Shown here one piece after another: positions 8,092 to 17,933 of a DNA stretch of 62,417 nucleotides. Position 1 is the first letter of the stretch. Each line of letters begins with the position of its first letter. The notes beneath the pieces are model-generated. The model saw only the letters and a program-made list of their open reading frames with translations. It made no database searches and was not told the DNA's origin. The DNA is from a virus. The stretch is from IMG/VR virus record IMGVR_UViG_3300022871_000020, positions 1 to 62,417 of that record; one strand, 5' to 3'. Position numbers and translations under genes: made by a program.

Positions 8092-9072
8092 TTACATCTC
8101 CCTTTTTGTAATTTTAATCCGTTTTAGTTGTTCTTCAAATGATATCATTTTAATATTTTCAACAATTGTTGTTATATTGGTTTTGATGATATCTGGCATA
8201 TTTTGTAATTCGTTCTTTAATATTAACGGATCAATAGGAATATTATAATTCAATATTAAGTCTATTGCTTTTTTAGGACCTACATTTTTAATACCATTGA
8301 TTCCATCTGCCTTATCCCCAGCCAATGCTAATATCAATACTATGTGTTTTGATGTCAATGCTCCTCTTTTAAATTTTTTATATATATACTCAATAGCTGA
8401 ATTATTGTCCCAACAATCGATTGCTAATCGTTTGTTCCCTGTTTGACTAGGCATAAATCGATTAGTGAATTGTATTGTGTTTGTAAATTGACAACATTGC
8501 AATAAGTCTTTATCATTAGATATAACAACATTCAACGTGTGTTCTTCTCCACTTTCATAAAAGTTATTCTTAATTACATAATATGGAATCAAGTCACTTT
8601 CATATTCATGAAGATTATATACAACACCATGTCCTTTTATACTGCATTTCTGTTCAATTTCTTCCCAATATCTTTTCTTTAATTGTTTAAACAAGTATAA
8701 GTCTTCATCTTTATCAATGATATCAGCTAAACTTGATCGTCCACTCTTATACGAACTTTGGATAGATAAGTTTTGACTATTTTGTCCATCATCAAAAAAA
8801 GTTACAAATTTGGGATTGAATCCCCTAAATCTTTTATGAAGAAGATTTAGATAATCTCGGTATTCATTAACTAACTGGTCACTTGGACGTTTATTTTCAA
8901 TATAATAGTTTATTTCATTAAATACATTGTTCTTATTATACAACCCTTTACATACCGATGCTAAATCAATATAAAAAATAATATTTGTTTTGTGTAGAGT
9001 ATTTAATATGTTTTTAACTAATTCATACGTTATACTTGATTTAACATAAATATTTCTATTAGCATTATGCAC
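8092..9072 (-). CDS. 5'-3' exonuclease / FEN-like nuclease (T4 RNase H type)
   Basis: 326 aa with the PIN/FEN landmarks: N-terminal Asp in FYIDLAS, a mid-protein Asp cluster in VVISNDKDLLQ, and the helix-hairpin-helix block LALAGDKADGINGIKNVGPKKA that binds DNA behind a junction. Expected to remove RNA primers and flaps at Okazaki fragments. Start GTG 9072 with GGAG seven bases upstream; an overlapping ATG two bases earlier is in another frame. Directly downstream of a promoter-like site at 9141-9178. Confidence 0.75.
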   Translation of the reverse strand: MHNANRNIYVKSSITYELVKNILNTLHKTNIIFYIDLASVCKGLYNKNNVFNEINYYIENKRPSDQLVNEYRDYLNLLHKRFRGFNPKFVTFFDDGQNSQNLSIQSSYKSGRSSLADIIDKDEDLYLFKQLKKRYWEEIEQKCSIKGHGVVYNLHEYESDLIPYYVIKNNFYESGEEHTLNVVISNDKDLLQCCQFTNTIQFTNRFMPSQTGNKRLAIDCWDNNSAIEYIYKKFKRGALTSKHIVLILALAGDKADGINGIKNVGPKKAIDLILNYNIPIDPLILKNELQNMPDIIKTNITTIVENIKMISFEEQLKRIKITKREM

Positions 9073-9140
9073 ATGATTTCTCCAGTCAAGATTTATAAAA
9101 AGAAATTAAAAAATTATTAAAAAATAATTTGTATATATTT

Positions 9141-9178
9141 TAATAATTTATATATGAAAACTGACAATATTAAAAATC
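9141..9178 (-). promoter_or_regulatory. Bipartite phage promoter-like motif
   Basis: On the minus strand TTTTTAATATTGTCA, about 7 nt, then TATATAAATTATTA. It lies in the gap upstream of the 5' nuclease. The same two blocks recur at five or more operon fronts in this window; the downstream block resembles T4 late promoters (TATAAATA). Confidence 0.6.
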
Positions 9179-10441
9179 TTAATCATTTTTATAACGCAAC
9201 ATAACAGTCTTTGCAAGATGATATAAATAATGTTCTCTTTGATTTTTTCTATAAAAAACATTAACGATATTTAATGGAGATAAAACAAAATTAGATTCAT
9301 TGTGTTCTTCTAAATTATATATTTCTCCAAATTGTGGAAAATCTGGTAAACAGTTTGACATTTCATAATATTGAAAACCCATGATTTTATCACTAACTAG
9401 TTGAATTGCATTATCAAATCTTGCTTGACCATTTCCTGGTTCATCAGGACAATATATTATTGTCGTTGCTGAACTTCCACCATATACTATTCCAACTACT
9501 CCTTGTTCGATTACGGATTTAATTTTACGTTCTTCAACCATTTTAAAATCCGTTGATATTGGTGTTAGTTTTTTATCAAGTGACGTAATTTTAGGTTCTT
9601 TTTCATGTGAATATTTAATTTCCTGATGTTTGAATATATACCTATTTCCTCGTTTACCTATCAAAGTTTGGTCTGTGTCTGAAAGATTTTTCATTAAAAT
9701 TTTATTACTAGTTACTTGTCGATCGAAATATTCAAACACATCGACTTTTTTAAATTTAGTTTTGTCAAATAAGTTAATATAGTAATTAGCTATTTCCATA
9801 TCGTCACTTTCCGATATTGCAAACGAATCGAAAAAATAATAACTAAATGTATTATTCACTTTGTAGTTGTTAATTAGATATGACGGCACATTTAAATCGT
9901 TTTTTGCTCGAGTTAATATTTCTTCATATATATATTCATTTTTCTGAACATCTGCCCCAATATGATTAAATTTAAAAATTTCTCCAAAATTAGTACTCAA
10001 GAACCCTTCAAACCCTCCTAATACATCTCCAGCTTTTTTATCAAATTGAATATTATTATATGTGTTATTGTTTCCAAGATAATATAAAGTTGGATGAACT
10101 AATACAAGCGTTGTAAACATTTTATCTTCTTGAAATCTAATCGCTCCTTCAGGAGTTACTTTAATACATAAAAACGTTTTAACAAAAACAACATTTGTAT
10201 TTCCTTTTGTTTTACCTTCATCTTTTGAGTATATTGTCATTGTAATGCTGGGAAATTTATTTCTATCTATATCACTTATCATTTGTCGCAAAACTGGTTG
10301 AGAAAAAAATAATTTAACTAAGCAAAATGAACTTTGCTTGAGTATAGGTGATCGTATAAATGCACAAAATGAGATATCAGAGTACGATATCCCGTTTATT
10401 GTTAGTAATATTTCAAAACTTAATTGTGATTGGGCTCCCAT
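9179..10441 (-). CDS. Probable baseplate/tail structural protein
   Basis: 420 aa, beta-rich, without catalytic motifs. Size, strand pattern and location near spike and neck genes fit a baseplate hub or other large tail protein (gp27-like fold is possible). No clear family seen. ATG start with a weak SD; an inverted CCTCGG/CCGAGG repeat lies just upstream. Confidence 0.35.
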   Translation of the reverse strand: MGAQSQLSFEILLTINGISYSDISFCAFIRSPILKQSSFCLVKLFFSQPVLRQMISDIDRNKFPSITMTIYSKDEGKTKGNTNVVFVKTFLCIKVTPEGAIRFQEDKMFTTLVLVHPTLYYLGNNNTYNNIQFDKKAGDVLGGFEGFLSTNFGEIFKFNHIGADVQKNEYIYEEILTRAKNDLNVPSYLINNYKVNNTFSYYFFDSFAISESDDMEIANYYINLFDKTKFKKVDVFEYFDRQVTSNKILMKNLSDTDQTLIGKRGNRYIFKHQEIKYSHEKEPKITSLDKKLTPISTDFKMVEERKIKSVIEQGVVGIVYGGSSATTIIYCPDEPGNGQARFDNAIQLVSDKIMGFQYYEMSNCLPDFPQFGEIYNLEEHNESNFVLSPLNIVNVFYRKNQREHYLYHLAKTVMLRYKND

Positions 10442-10464
10442 AATATTTGTCTCGTATGTTTTGT

Positions 10465-10486
10465 CCTCGGAAGATTATCCCGAGGC
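10465..10486. repeat. Dispersed repeat, copy 2 (inverted pair)
   Basis: TCCTCGG and CCGAGGCCA face each other across about nine bases, forming a short hairpin upstream of the 9179-10441 gene. Together with copy 3 it flanks a 21-codon ORF (about 10496-10561) that I do not call as a gene. Confidence 0.5.
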
Positions 10487-10580
10487 CAATGGTTAATTAT
10501 TAAATCTTTTCGAACCTTTTTATCCCATCTTTGTATCCATAAAATTCAAGCATAGCTTTTTCCATTTTAACCCCGGAAAA

Positions 10581-10611
10581 CTTCAACTTCTGAAATTCGC
10601 CGAGGCCAAAA
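10581..10611 (+). repeat. Dispersed repeat, copy 3
   Basis: Full-length copy: CTTCAACTTCTGAAATTC followed by GCCGAGGCCAAAAAT, directly after the helicase stop on the transcribed strand. Confidence 0.65.
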
Positions 10612-10616
10612 ATATA

Positions 10617-12380
10617 TTAAATTTGAATATTATATGATCTTACACTCTCTTTAAACCACTCAGGAAATAATTCATTATCGTATTGCATTAGTCTATTAAA
10701 GTTTCCGTCAAGAATAAAGGTTTCTGCCCAGTCTTTATCTGATCGAATTGATCTACCACATCCCTGAACTATTTTAATAATAGCCATTCTTGAATACCAT
10801 TTACTATTCATATTCATTTTAGTTTTAACCCATATATCACCAATGAATTGATATGGAACTTTCAAAAATATTTGAAATCTACTTAAATCATCAACTAAAT
10901 CAACTCCCTCAATTATTGACGGCGAAACAATAACATTTGCTTTACCTTCTGTAATGACTTTGTCTAAATTAAGCAAATCTTTCTTATTTGGGATTAGCAT
11001 GTTAGACGCATATTGGCTTGCTGCTAATATTCTTTCAGCATTGTCGTATGAAACTGTATGAATTATTCCGTTTATTTTCTTACCGTCGTTCTTTTCGTAC
11101 AAATATTTAAGTATTCGATCAATAGTAATAATAAACTTTGGCATCATTTCATCTTTATTCTTATATGTCAATTTACCAAGATTATTTACAACATGAACTG
11201 TTCTGTTCTCTACTGGGATTGTTGAACCTGTTTGTTTAAAATCATATTCAGGTATTCCTAATTCCTGACAAAACTGATTTACTCCACAAATTGATGCTGA
11301 CATAAATAAGCTTTTCTTAACTCTATCACCAATAAGTGATTTAAAATACTCATGAACTTCAAGTGGTTTAACTTCAATAGTTTTAGATTCTTCTCCATTC
11401 TTCTTTGTGAACTTTACTAAATTGTAAACCCATTGAGTAGTACTAGACAGAAACATGTCATATTTATCATAAATATCAGTAAGATTTTCTTTTACTCGAT
11501 TTAATTTACTAACATGAGTTTTATACTTTTTTATCCTTTTCAGTTTCATTATTAATATTTCAAGTTTTTTAATAATTGGATTAATTTCGTTATATGCTTC
11601 GTCAATATAATCAGAAATCAATGATAATACTTCTGGATTTTGGAATGATGCATTTTTAATATGTTTATTATTCGTTAACTTATTAACTTTCTGTATTAGA
11701 TTTTTAAAATCCACACATAATTCACCACCAGATTGTTTTGTAATTTGATATGCCATGAAAGCTAATTGATCTTCTGATAATGATAATGTTGCGTAATCAC
11801 AAAGAATCTTTTGAAGATTATGTGCTTCATCACAAACTAATATCTTAGGTTTTAATGCACAAGAATTCATAAAATAAGCATAATTTGTTACCCCAACTTG
11901 ACCAGACATAAATTTTTCTTTTTGTAATAGATATTCACAACGATACTCTTTTGCCGCTATACACTTTTTTGCACCCATACATAACGGACTACCAAAATGC
12001 ACATCAAATTCAATATTCTCCTTTGATGTTAATGGAAACTCTGCACACTCATAATTCTTTGCGCTCCAGATATGATTAAAGTCAGAACGGTTATTAAAAG
12101 ATTCAATATATTGTACTTGAAGTTGTCTGGTTGAAGATAGGATCAAAATAGGTGGTCCAGTTTCATTACTTTTAATATTTAAATTGTCATTTAATTTTGC
12201 AAGAGCTTTACCTACTGTAAAACATATAGCCGATTTACCCACACCGGTTGGACTTTCTAACACAAAGTGGTCAGTTATTTGATCGAAGGATTCAACAATA
12301 TCATGAATAATTTCTTCTTGATTAATTCTAAACTCTGGGAATGGGAAGGCATTTTGAATTGCTTGTTTGTATTTTGACAA
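10617..12380 (-). CDS. Rad3/XPD/DinG-type SF2 helicase with Fe-S cysteines
   Basis: 587 aa ATP-dependent 5'-3' helicase. Walker A ESPTGVGKSA (Lys49), four Cys between Walker A and the DEAH box (the Fe-S cluster arrangement of XPD/DinG), VCDEAHNL, and C-terminal motifs SPSIIEGVDL and QGCGRSIRSDKD. Size fits phage DinG-like helicases. Start is TTG with AAGGAG nine bases upstream. Probably helps replication, recombination or repair; it follows RNAP beta-N on the same strand. Confidence 0.82.
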   Translation of the reverse strand: MSKYKQAIQNAFPFPEFRINQEEIIHDIVESFDQITDHFVLESPTGVGKSAICFTVGKALAKLNDNLNIKSNETGPPILILSSTRQLQVQYIESFNNRSDFNHIWSAKNYECAEFPLTSKENIEFDVHFGSPLCMGAKKCIAAKEYRCEYLLQKEKFMSGQVGVTNYAYFMNSCALKPKILVCDEAHNLQKILCDYATLSLSEDQLAFMAYQITKQSGGELCVDFKNLIQKVNKLTNNKHIKNASFQNPEVLSLISDYIDEAYNEINPIIKKLEILIMKLKRIKKYKTHVSKLNRVKENLTDIYDKYDMFLSSTTQWVYNLVKFTKKNGEESKTIEVKPLEVHEYFKSLIGDRVKKSLFMSASICGVNQFCQELGIPEYDFKQTGSTIPVENRTVHVVNNLGKLTYKNKDEMMPKFIITIDRILKYLYEKNDGKKINGIIHTVSYDNAERILAASQYASNMLIPNKKDLLNLDKVITEGKANVIVSPSIIEGVDLVDDLSRFQIFLKVPYQFIGDIWVKTKMNMNSKWYSRMAIIKIVQGCGRSIRSDKDWAETFILDGNFNRLMQYDNELFPEWFKESVRSYNIQI

Positions 12381-12400
12381 GTAGTTGTTCTCCTTTTATT

Positions 12401-12430
12401 GTGAACGACTATATTTATATAATCGTTCAC
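12401..12430 (-). terminator. Hairpin between RNAP beta-N and helicase
   Basis: GTGAACGA / TCGTTCAC stem around an AT-rich loop that itself reads TTATATAAATATAG. No clear T-tract follows, so it may be a weak terminator, a processing site or a promoter-bearing hairpin. Confidence 0.4.
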
Positions 12431-12439
12431 ATGTAGTTG

Positions 12440-13612
12440 TTATTGAAACATGCCAAACTCATCAAGGTGAACTGTTGGTATTAGTGAAACAGTTTCCCCT
12501 GGCGACTGTGCTGATACACTAATTGGACACACCTTACCAAAATGACTCGGATGGACATGTTTCACTTCTGTTGGGGGCATTGACATATTTGGTGGGATAA
12601 AACTACACTTGTTGACTAATATTCCTGAATATAAATTCTTAGTATCATACAAATAATTTCCCGATAAACCAACACTCGAATTAGTCATATTTGTGTTTTT
12701 AGCTTTCAAGAAGTACTTAATAATAAACAACTGATCAACCTTCATTTCATTTTTATAGTTGCCTTTGGCCACTTCTGTACATAACCCAGATATTCTTGTT
12801 AAGAATGGTTGAAGGAGCATTTCAAGAAAAACTACTCTTTTATTATTCAAATCAGTAAACGCTTTAGGTTCACCTAGACTATTAATTAAAGTCTGACGAA
12901 TTACATCAACTAATGTGAATGGTGCTTCAAAGCCATAACATTTATGATACAATGCTCTTGAATAATCATCAAAAAATAGAGTATCTAATTTATCAATTAC
13001 TGCTTGTTGAGTTTTCTCTTTGACGGAGAAACGTTTGCTTATAACTTCTACAACATTTACCATCTCCTGCTTCGTGTGAGCAAGTTTGTACTTTTTCATA
13101 TATTTTTGATAAATTGGATCTTCAAAATCTACAAATAATTGTAAGAAAAATTCCAATGACATATGATTACGAACAAAGATTGCAATGTCATTCTCTGCAT
13201 AGAGAGTGATTGAATTAAACAAACTAAATATCTTACAACTTTGTTTTTTAATTGTAATCGGATAATCTATTGCATACATCATACATGTGTAGTAATTCGC
13301 GTTTAGATAAAAATGTTCGTGATCCATCAAAGTAGGAATAAAAAACTCTGTAAAATGATGAATTTCATCAGTTACGTTATTTTTAACATCAATCGATACT
13401 TTTGAATATGCAGAATTATTGACTCCCAGATAATTAATTCGTTTTGTTATTTTAATTTCGTGTACCGAGAGATAGTTGTTTCGTTGAGCTGAAAGAAAAT
13501 TAATTGCATTTGCACAGAATGATTCTATGAAATTGTATTGGTATTGTCTTATTGATATTGGATTAACGTATGAAAAAAAATCATTATTTTTTCTATATTT
13601 TAGTAGATTCAT
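12440..13612 (-). CDS. Phage RNA polymerase beta subunit, N-terminal half
   Basis: 390 aa. The C-terminal end (VHPSHFGKVCPI, then HLDEFGMF) matches the conserved bacterial beta segment R-x-VHPxHYGRxCPI followed by NEYGF; the protein stops right there. The next part of beta (IPFLEHDDANRA-like) begins the separate upstream gene 14507-17342, so beta is encoded as two polypeptides, as in other phage multisubunit polymerases. The first 300 residues are divergent. ATG start overlaps the stop of the HNH gene (ATGA). Confidence 0.78.
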   Translation of the reverse strand: MNLLKYRKNNDFFSYVNPISIRQYQYNFIESFCANAINFLSAQRNNYLSVHEIKITKRINYLGVNNSAYSKVSIDVKNNVTDEIHHFTEFFIPTLMDHEHFYLNANYYTCMMYAIDYPITIKKQSCKIFSLFNSITLYAENDIAIFVRNHMSLEFFLQLFVDFEDPIYQKYMKKYKLAHTKQEMVNVVEVISKRFSVKEKTQQAVIDKLDTLFFDDYSRALYHKCYGFEAPFTLVDVIRQTLINSLGEPKAFTDLNNKRVVFLEMLLQPFLTRISGLCTEVAKGNYKNEMKVDQLFIIKYFLKAKNTNMTNSSVGLSGNYLYDTKNLYSGILVNKCSFIPPNMSMPPTEVKHVHPSHFGKVCPISVSAQSPGETVSLIPTVHLDEFGMFQ

Positions 13613-14385
13613 ATATTATTCCTTTTGGATGAATATTTATGTTTATAATTACGTATTTTTGACATAGTATGGATAGTTAAGTTATGTTTTTTAGCTAGAT
13701 CAACATTAGTTATACTAGTAGTTAAAATTTCATATTCTATATATTTAACTAAATATTCAGTCATATATCCATTCAATGTATCTGTTATATGATTCCATTG
13801 TTCTTCATTAAATATATTAGTAACATGACCCCAATTTTGTTTTGTTAAAATATTTTTAATAATTCGAAGTGTAAATTTATTATTATAATCTATAATATCT
13901 TGTTTTGTTTGAAGTTTATTTAATAATACTAAGTTTAAACATTCTATAATTTCATTTTCTTTAAACTTAGTATTGACATTATCTGAACCTAAACTAATTC
14001 TACTTCTTTTTTTATCTACCATGTCATTCATATTTCTTAAATGTGTACCACTAAATAAGTGTAATGGATTTTGACAAGACGGGTTATCATGGGAATGACA
14101 AACACATTCATTATCACAAAGTGGACCATTATATAATTCATAAACATATCTATGGGATTTTGTACTTGTATTGTCATGATAAAAAGTGCCATATCCATCT
14201 TTATCTCTGTACTTTTTCCATTCCCAACAAACATTGTAATTTATTGACCCATCAGTATTTAAGGGGACATGTACTTTTTTCCAAAATCGACGTAGTTCAT
14301 ATTCTGATAAATTATTTCGGTTCCATGAATCTAACAATTCGTTACTTAATAAATTTGTTTTATTTAATAATTTTTCATCCAACAT
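13609..14385 (-). CDS. Free-standing HNH homing endonuclease
   Basis: 258 aa from ATG 14385 (TAGGAGAACAATT upstream). HNH core: CWEWKKYRDKDGYGTFY, SHRYVYELYNGPL, VCHSHDNPSCQNPLHL and GTHLRNMNDM, the zinc-stabilised HNH_3-like type, followed by a helical DNA-binding C terminus. It sits between the two beta-subunit genes and overlaps the beta-N start by four bases. A 14-bp hairpin upstream could restrain its expression. Likely cleaves a nearby RNAP site in relatives lacking it. Confidence 0.8.
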   Translation of the reverse strand: MLDEKLLNKTNLLSNELLDSWNRNNLSEYELRRFWKKVHVPLNTDGSINYNVCWEWKKYRDKDGYGTFYHDNTSTKSHRYVYELYNGPLCDNECVCHSHDNPSCQNPLHLFSGTHLRNMNDMVDKKRSRISLGSDNVNTKFKENEIIECLNLVLLNKLQTKQDIIDYNNKFTLRIIKNILTKQNWGHVTNIFNEEQWNHITDTLNGYMTEYLVKYIEYEILTTSITNVDLAKKHNLTIHTMSKIRNYKHKYSSKRNNI

Positions 14386-14409
14386 AATTGTTCTCCTATA
14401 AGAAAAATA

Positions 14410-14486
14410 TGAAGCATTAAGAGTTAGAAAAAAATGTATAGGCATTTCATTTCAAAGAAGCTATCTTTAGTCCTCTTAATACTTCA
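14410..14486 (-). promoter_or_regulatory. Long hairpin in front of the HNH gene
   Basis: A 14-bp stem (14473-14486 with 14410-14423, one G-U pair) closes a loop of about 49 nt, followed by a T-rich tract and the HNH ribosome site. It may end the RNAP beta-C transcript or limit HNH translation. Confidence 0.5.
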
Positions 14487-14506
14487 CAGTTAATATTATT
14501 AACGAA

Positions 14507-17342
14507 TTAATCGTTAATAAATTTAATTAATGTATCTACAACTTTTTTAGTTTCTCCATCATGACTAACTGAAGTATCCATATGATACTCCCCGTCTGTT
14601 ATGATATCTTTCAACATTTTCTTTTTAGCATCTGCACAATCAGATTTAACAGTCAATAATTCGTGGAGGGACTTCATAGTTCCATGAGCTATAATTCCTT
14701 CGCTTTAATATTCGAAAAAGATCGCGACTCATTTTCCGGGAAATCGTTCACCCTGCTGCATGTTATCCATGCAGAGTAGACTATATCTTTATCCTATAAG
14801 TTATAGGATACTCTCTGTTTCCCTGGCTCGCATTTCCAGGTACTCCCTTACGGGATAGTCGTTACACCTTCAATATATGTCGTTAAAACATATAGAGCTT
14901 GGCTCGGTATTGACCTCAGCATTATCTGTTAGGAAGTCCACCGAGTTAAAAGAGTTTTTTATACACATATTACTATGTGTAGGAGACCGATTCGGTTAAT
15001 CTCCATCTGACCCAAACGTTTTCCTCCGTCGTTCGATTTACCACGCAAAGGTTGCTTCGTTATAAAACGACATTTACCAAGGTCACGAGCAGCAACAATT
15101 TCAGAAACCATCTTATAGAGTTTAAAAGTGTAAATTGGTACCACAAACTTATTCTTAATAATAACATCATTATTGATTGTAAATGGTAATTCAAACTTTA
15201 ACTTATCTTTCATATAATTTAAAGTCTCTTTTTTAATCTTAATATGTTCAACATGTGATCGGTTTTGTTTGATTAATTTTTTAATATTTAATACACTGAA
15301 GCTTGGTGCTTCAATGAAAAATCCATTAGTCTTAACATCTTTAATAAATTCTTTAACAACTTGAGGATCTTCATTCATTCGAGAAATTAAATTACTAACA
15401 TCTGTATAATAATCAGTAGTATTTAGATTACTAATTATATTTTCGTTAATTTTAGTCAACTCAGAAATACAACAGTTTGGGTCGTTTAACATTTGTTCTT
15501 CACTTAGCATTACTTCTTTTGAAACCACTCCTTCAATCAACTGACTGATGTTCATTCTGCTGTAACAGCCAAAGGAATTGAATATACAATCAATAGGTCG
15601 ATTGCAACTCATAGCAATTGGTCTTAACTCATCTGGTAATGGATCACTTGCTATTCCTTTTCCTGCATACGCTTGTGTTACGAAGAGATTCGTTATTTCT
15701 CTCCTTCTATACATTTCTATATAGGCCAGACTATATCACGATCCAATCAAATTGGACCCGCCCCGTTTCCACTCCACTAAGAGTGTACTCTACTTTCTTC
15801 CATCTATTATAAAATAATAAATGTGATTTCGATAGTCGTTGCACCTTCAATAATAATATTTAATATATTATTAAAGCTTGGCTCAGGATTATCTTCAGCA
15901 TTATCTGTTTAGAGTTTCCCTGATAAAGAGGCGTTATTCGATTAAAATTACTTTTAAAAGTCGCTATTTTACAAACGATTTGCAAACTTATCTCCCTTTT
16001 GACTACCACTCTCACGAGTAATTTCTAGTTCGATTAAATATTTAGCATTTTTAAGCATACTAGCATTCGCAGAAATAGTATCTGGAATATACATCATATA
16101 ATTTTTAATTATTTGTTTTGCATAATCGCGATTAATCTTATATTGTAAATCATTAAACGGAGCAATAATACTTTCATCTGTTTGCATATTGACAAGTTTA
16201 TCTAGACACTTTTGAAGTTTTCCATCTATTAATTGAGGAACTTCTTTCTTATAGAGTTTATGAACACTTATTCCGGTAACTTTACCACCTTTAATTTTTG
16301 AAGTAATACCATCAACTTTAATCGCTTGAGTGCTCTCGTTATTCAAATTCAATAAATCTGAAAGTGTTAGTGAATTATAAAAACGAGTCATCTTAGTTTT
16401 AATAGTTGAAAGTGATTCAAATGCTCGCATTGAACTTGGTTTAAGTACAGAACAAACAACATTACCATGTATTTTTTGTCCAACATTTGGAAAGTATTTT
16501 AATGATCCTTCTACATCATTATATGAAGGCAACAAAATAGTATATTCAAATACAGGAATATACACTTTCTCACTTAATCTAACTTTGGCTCTTTCTAAAA
16601 AACTTTCACTCAATAGTAGAGAATCTTCGTGGTTAACCTTTATGTTCGAGATAAATCGCTACGGTTCTCCCCGGAATAAATCCCGCTGTATATTTCTATA
16701 CAGAGCAGACTATATCATCATCGACATTAATCGATGTTTTGTGCTTCCACTCACTTGAGTGTACTCCCCAAAGGGATAGTCGTTGCACCTTCCTCTCTAG
16801 CACAAGAGGCTTGGCTCAGGATTACCATTTAGACTTAGGCTTCCCCTGAATTCACAAAATTTGCATTTATTATTACTAATAAATGGGGCTTAATATTTTA
16901 ACCCAAAACCATTTATATAAGCTGTTAGTGTATTATAACCAAATGCTGGAATACCATTCTTAAAATTATCATAACTATATATAATATCACCCTTTTTAAA
17001 AGGTTGATCTTTCGATAGCATATAAGTTAATTTAGAACAATAATATCCTGTAGTCTTCTGATACAGGGGAATCTTATACTCTTTAAGTTCGTTTAAATTA
17101 GTGTAAAAAATAATAATTAGTTCATTGCTATTAAATACAACATAGCCATCATCTTTTGCAATACATAACCCAAGAAAGCTTGTTTCAGATAAATTACGAT
17201 ATTCATTTGAAATAACATAAGGTATTTGACAATTTTCATGAGTTATTGCTTGTGCTGCTTGTTTGGATGCCATTTGAGCTCTAGTTGAATCACAAGCCCC
17301 TAAAAATGGTAATGTACTAAGATTAACACTGGTTATTTGCAT
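14507..17342 (-). CDS. Phage RNA polymerase beta subunit, C-terminal half, four exons
   Basis: Exons 17342-16901, 16636-15975, 15669-14999 and 14702-14507 total 1971 nt, exactly 657 codons (656 aa). Splices restore beta motifs: AYINGFGFNHEDS (E. coli AFMPWNGYNFEDS), GDKFANRYAGKG (GDKFAGRHGNKG) and QMEIEGIIAHG. Exon 1 has LPFLGACDSTRAQMAS (IPFLEHDDANRALM); exon 3 has CYSRMNISQLIEG and GGKRLGQME; exon 4 has LLTVKSD. Start ATG 17342 with AAGGAG. It forms the polymerase with beta-N and the two beta-prime halves. A promoter-like site lies upstream. Confidence 0.88.
14703..14998 (-). mobile_element. Group I intron C in RNAP beta-C
   Basis: 296 nt. P1 is clear: exon end GGAGAT pairs with intron GTCTCC, placing a U-G at the splice site; the intron ends in G before CGAAGG. 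Core strings include CCGAGCCAAGC, GGTGTAACGACTATCCC and ATATAGTCTACTC (GACTAT/ATAGTC as P7). No ORF. Inserted after GGKRLGQME. Confidence 0.88.
15670..15974 (-). mobile_element. Group I intron B in RNAP beta-C
   Basis: 305 nt, inserted inside the catalytic-loop motif GDKFANR/YAGKG. P1 pairs exon TCGT with intron GCGA (U-G at the site); the intron ends in G. Core: AATCCTGAGCCAAGC, GGTGCAACGACTATCG, GATATAGTCTGG. No ORF. Confidence 0.88.
16637..16900 (-). mobile_element. Group I intron A in RNAP beta-C
   Basis: 264 nt, inserted inside the NGYNFEDS-like motif. P1 pairs exon GGGT with intron GCCC (U-G at the site); the intron ends in GG. Core: AATCCTGAGCCAAGCC, GGTGCAACGACTATCCC, GATATAGTCTGC. 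No ORF. Confidence 0.86.
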
Positions 17343-17403
17343 AAACTCTCCTTGTTAAGTGTGTTCTTAAATCAAATATAAAAATAAAATAGTATATATT
17401 TAT

Positions 17404-17422
17404 GTTATTTATATATCAAATC
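17404..17422 (-). promoter_or_regulatory. Promoter-like motif upstream of RNAP beta-C
   Basis: Minus strand GATTTGATATATAAATAAC, about 60 nt before the beta-C start. Only the downstream TATATAAATA block is well conserved; the upstream block is weak. Confidence 0.45.
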
Positions 17423-17431
17423 AAAGAAAAC

Positions 17432-17463
17432 AATCACACGATCAATTTAATGATCGTGTGATT
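17432..17463 (-). terminator. Hairpin terminator between 17473 gene and RNAP beta-C
   Basis: Perfect stem AATCACACGATCA / TGATCGTGTGATT with a 6-nt loop, T-rich on both flanks; it probably works in both directions. Confidence 0.75.
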
Positions 17464-17472
17464 TTTATATAT

Positions 17473-17922
17473 TTATTCTGTTGATGTCATTTGTTTCTCG
17501 TTGTCTTTAATTAAATTGTTGAGTAATATTAAATGACTATATAGTTTTAAATCCTCCTCGTAGGAATGTGTCCAATATGTTGACAATTCTTCATGTTTTT
17601 TAGGTGGTGATTTTATAAATTTAGCATGACTAACTGAAATAACATTAATATTATCTAAATGGTCTTGTCCAGCTTTTGCAAGTTTAAAAAACGCATCCGG
17701 ATCAATACACTCAAATACTCTACGTCCCCAAAAATGTAATTGAAACCCCCACAATTCATCAAGTACCCACTTAGCAATAACGTGAGCAGTTTTTCCGTTA
17801 CCATCTTCGTTAGTAATGTGAGCAGTTTGGTCGTTTTGTTTTTTAATATTATCCATATCTAAATAGAATGGACATGTTCTAACTGTAAGATTGCCAATTC
17901 GACGACTAAAATGTTCAATCAT
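17473..17922 (-). CDS. Unknown protein
   Basis: 149 aa, start ATG 17922 after AAGAAGA. Contains NEDGNGKTAHVIAKWVLDE, which resembles a shortened P-loop but lacks a full Walker A, then an aromatic patch (LWGFQLHFWGRRVF). No family recognised. Last gene of an operon that starts with the ligase or further upstream, ended by a hairpin. Confidence 0.5.
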   Translation of the reverse strand: MIEHFSRRIGNLTVRTCPFYLDMDNIKKQNDQTAHITNEDGNGKTAHVIAKWVLDELWGFQLHFWGRRVFECIDPDAFFKLAKAGQDHLDNINVISVSHAKFIKSPPKKHEELSTYWTHSYEEDLKLYSHLILLNNLIKDNEKQMTSTE

Positions 17923-17933
17923 AAAAATCTTCT

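Noticed and set aside
10496-10561. 21-codon ORF between two repeat copies
   Set aside because: No good ribosome site and no similarity; too short to support as a gene.
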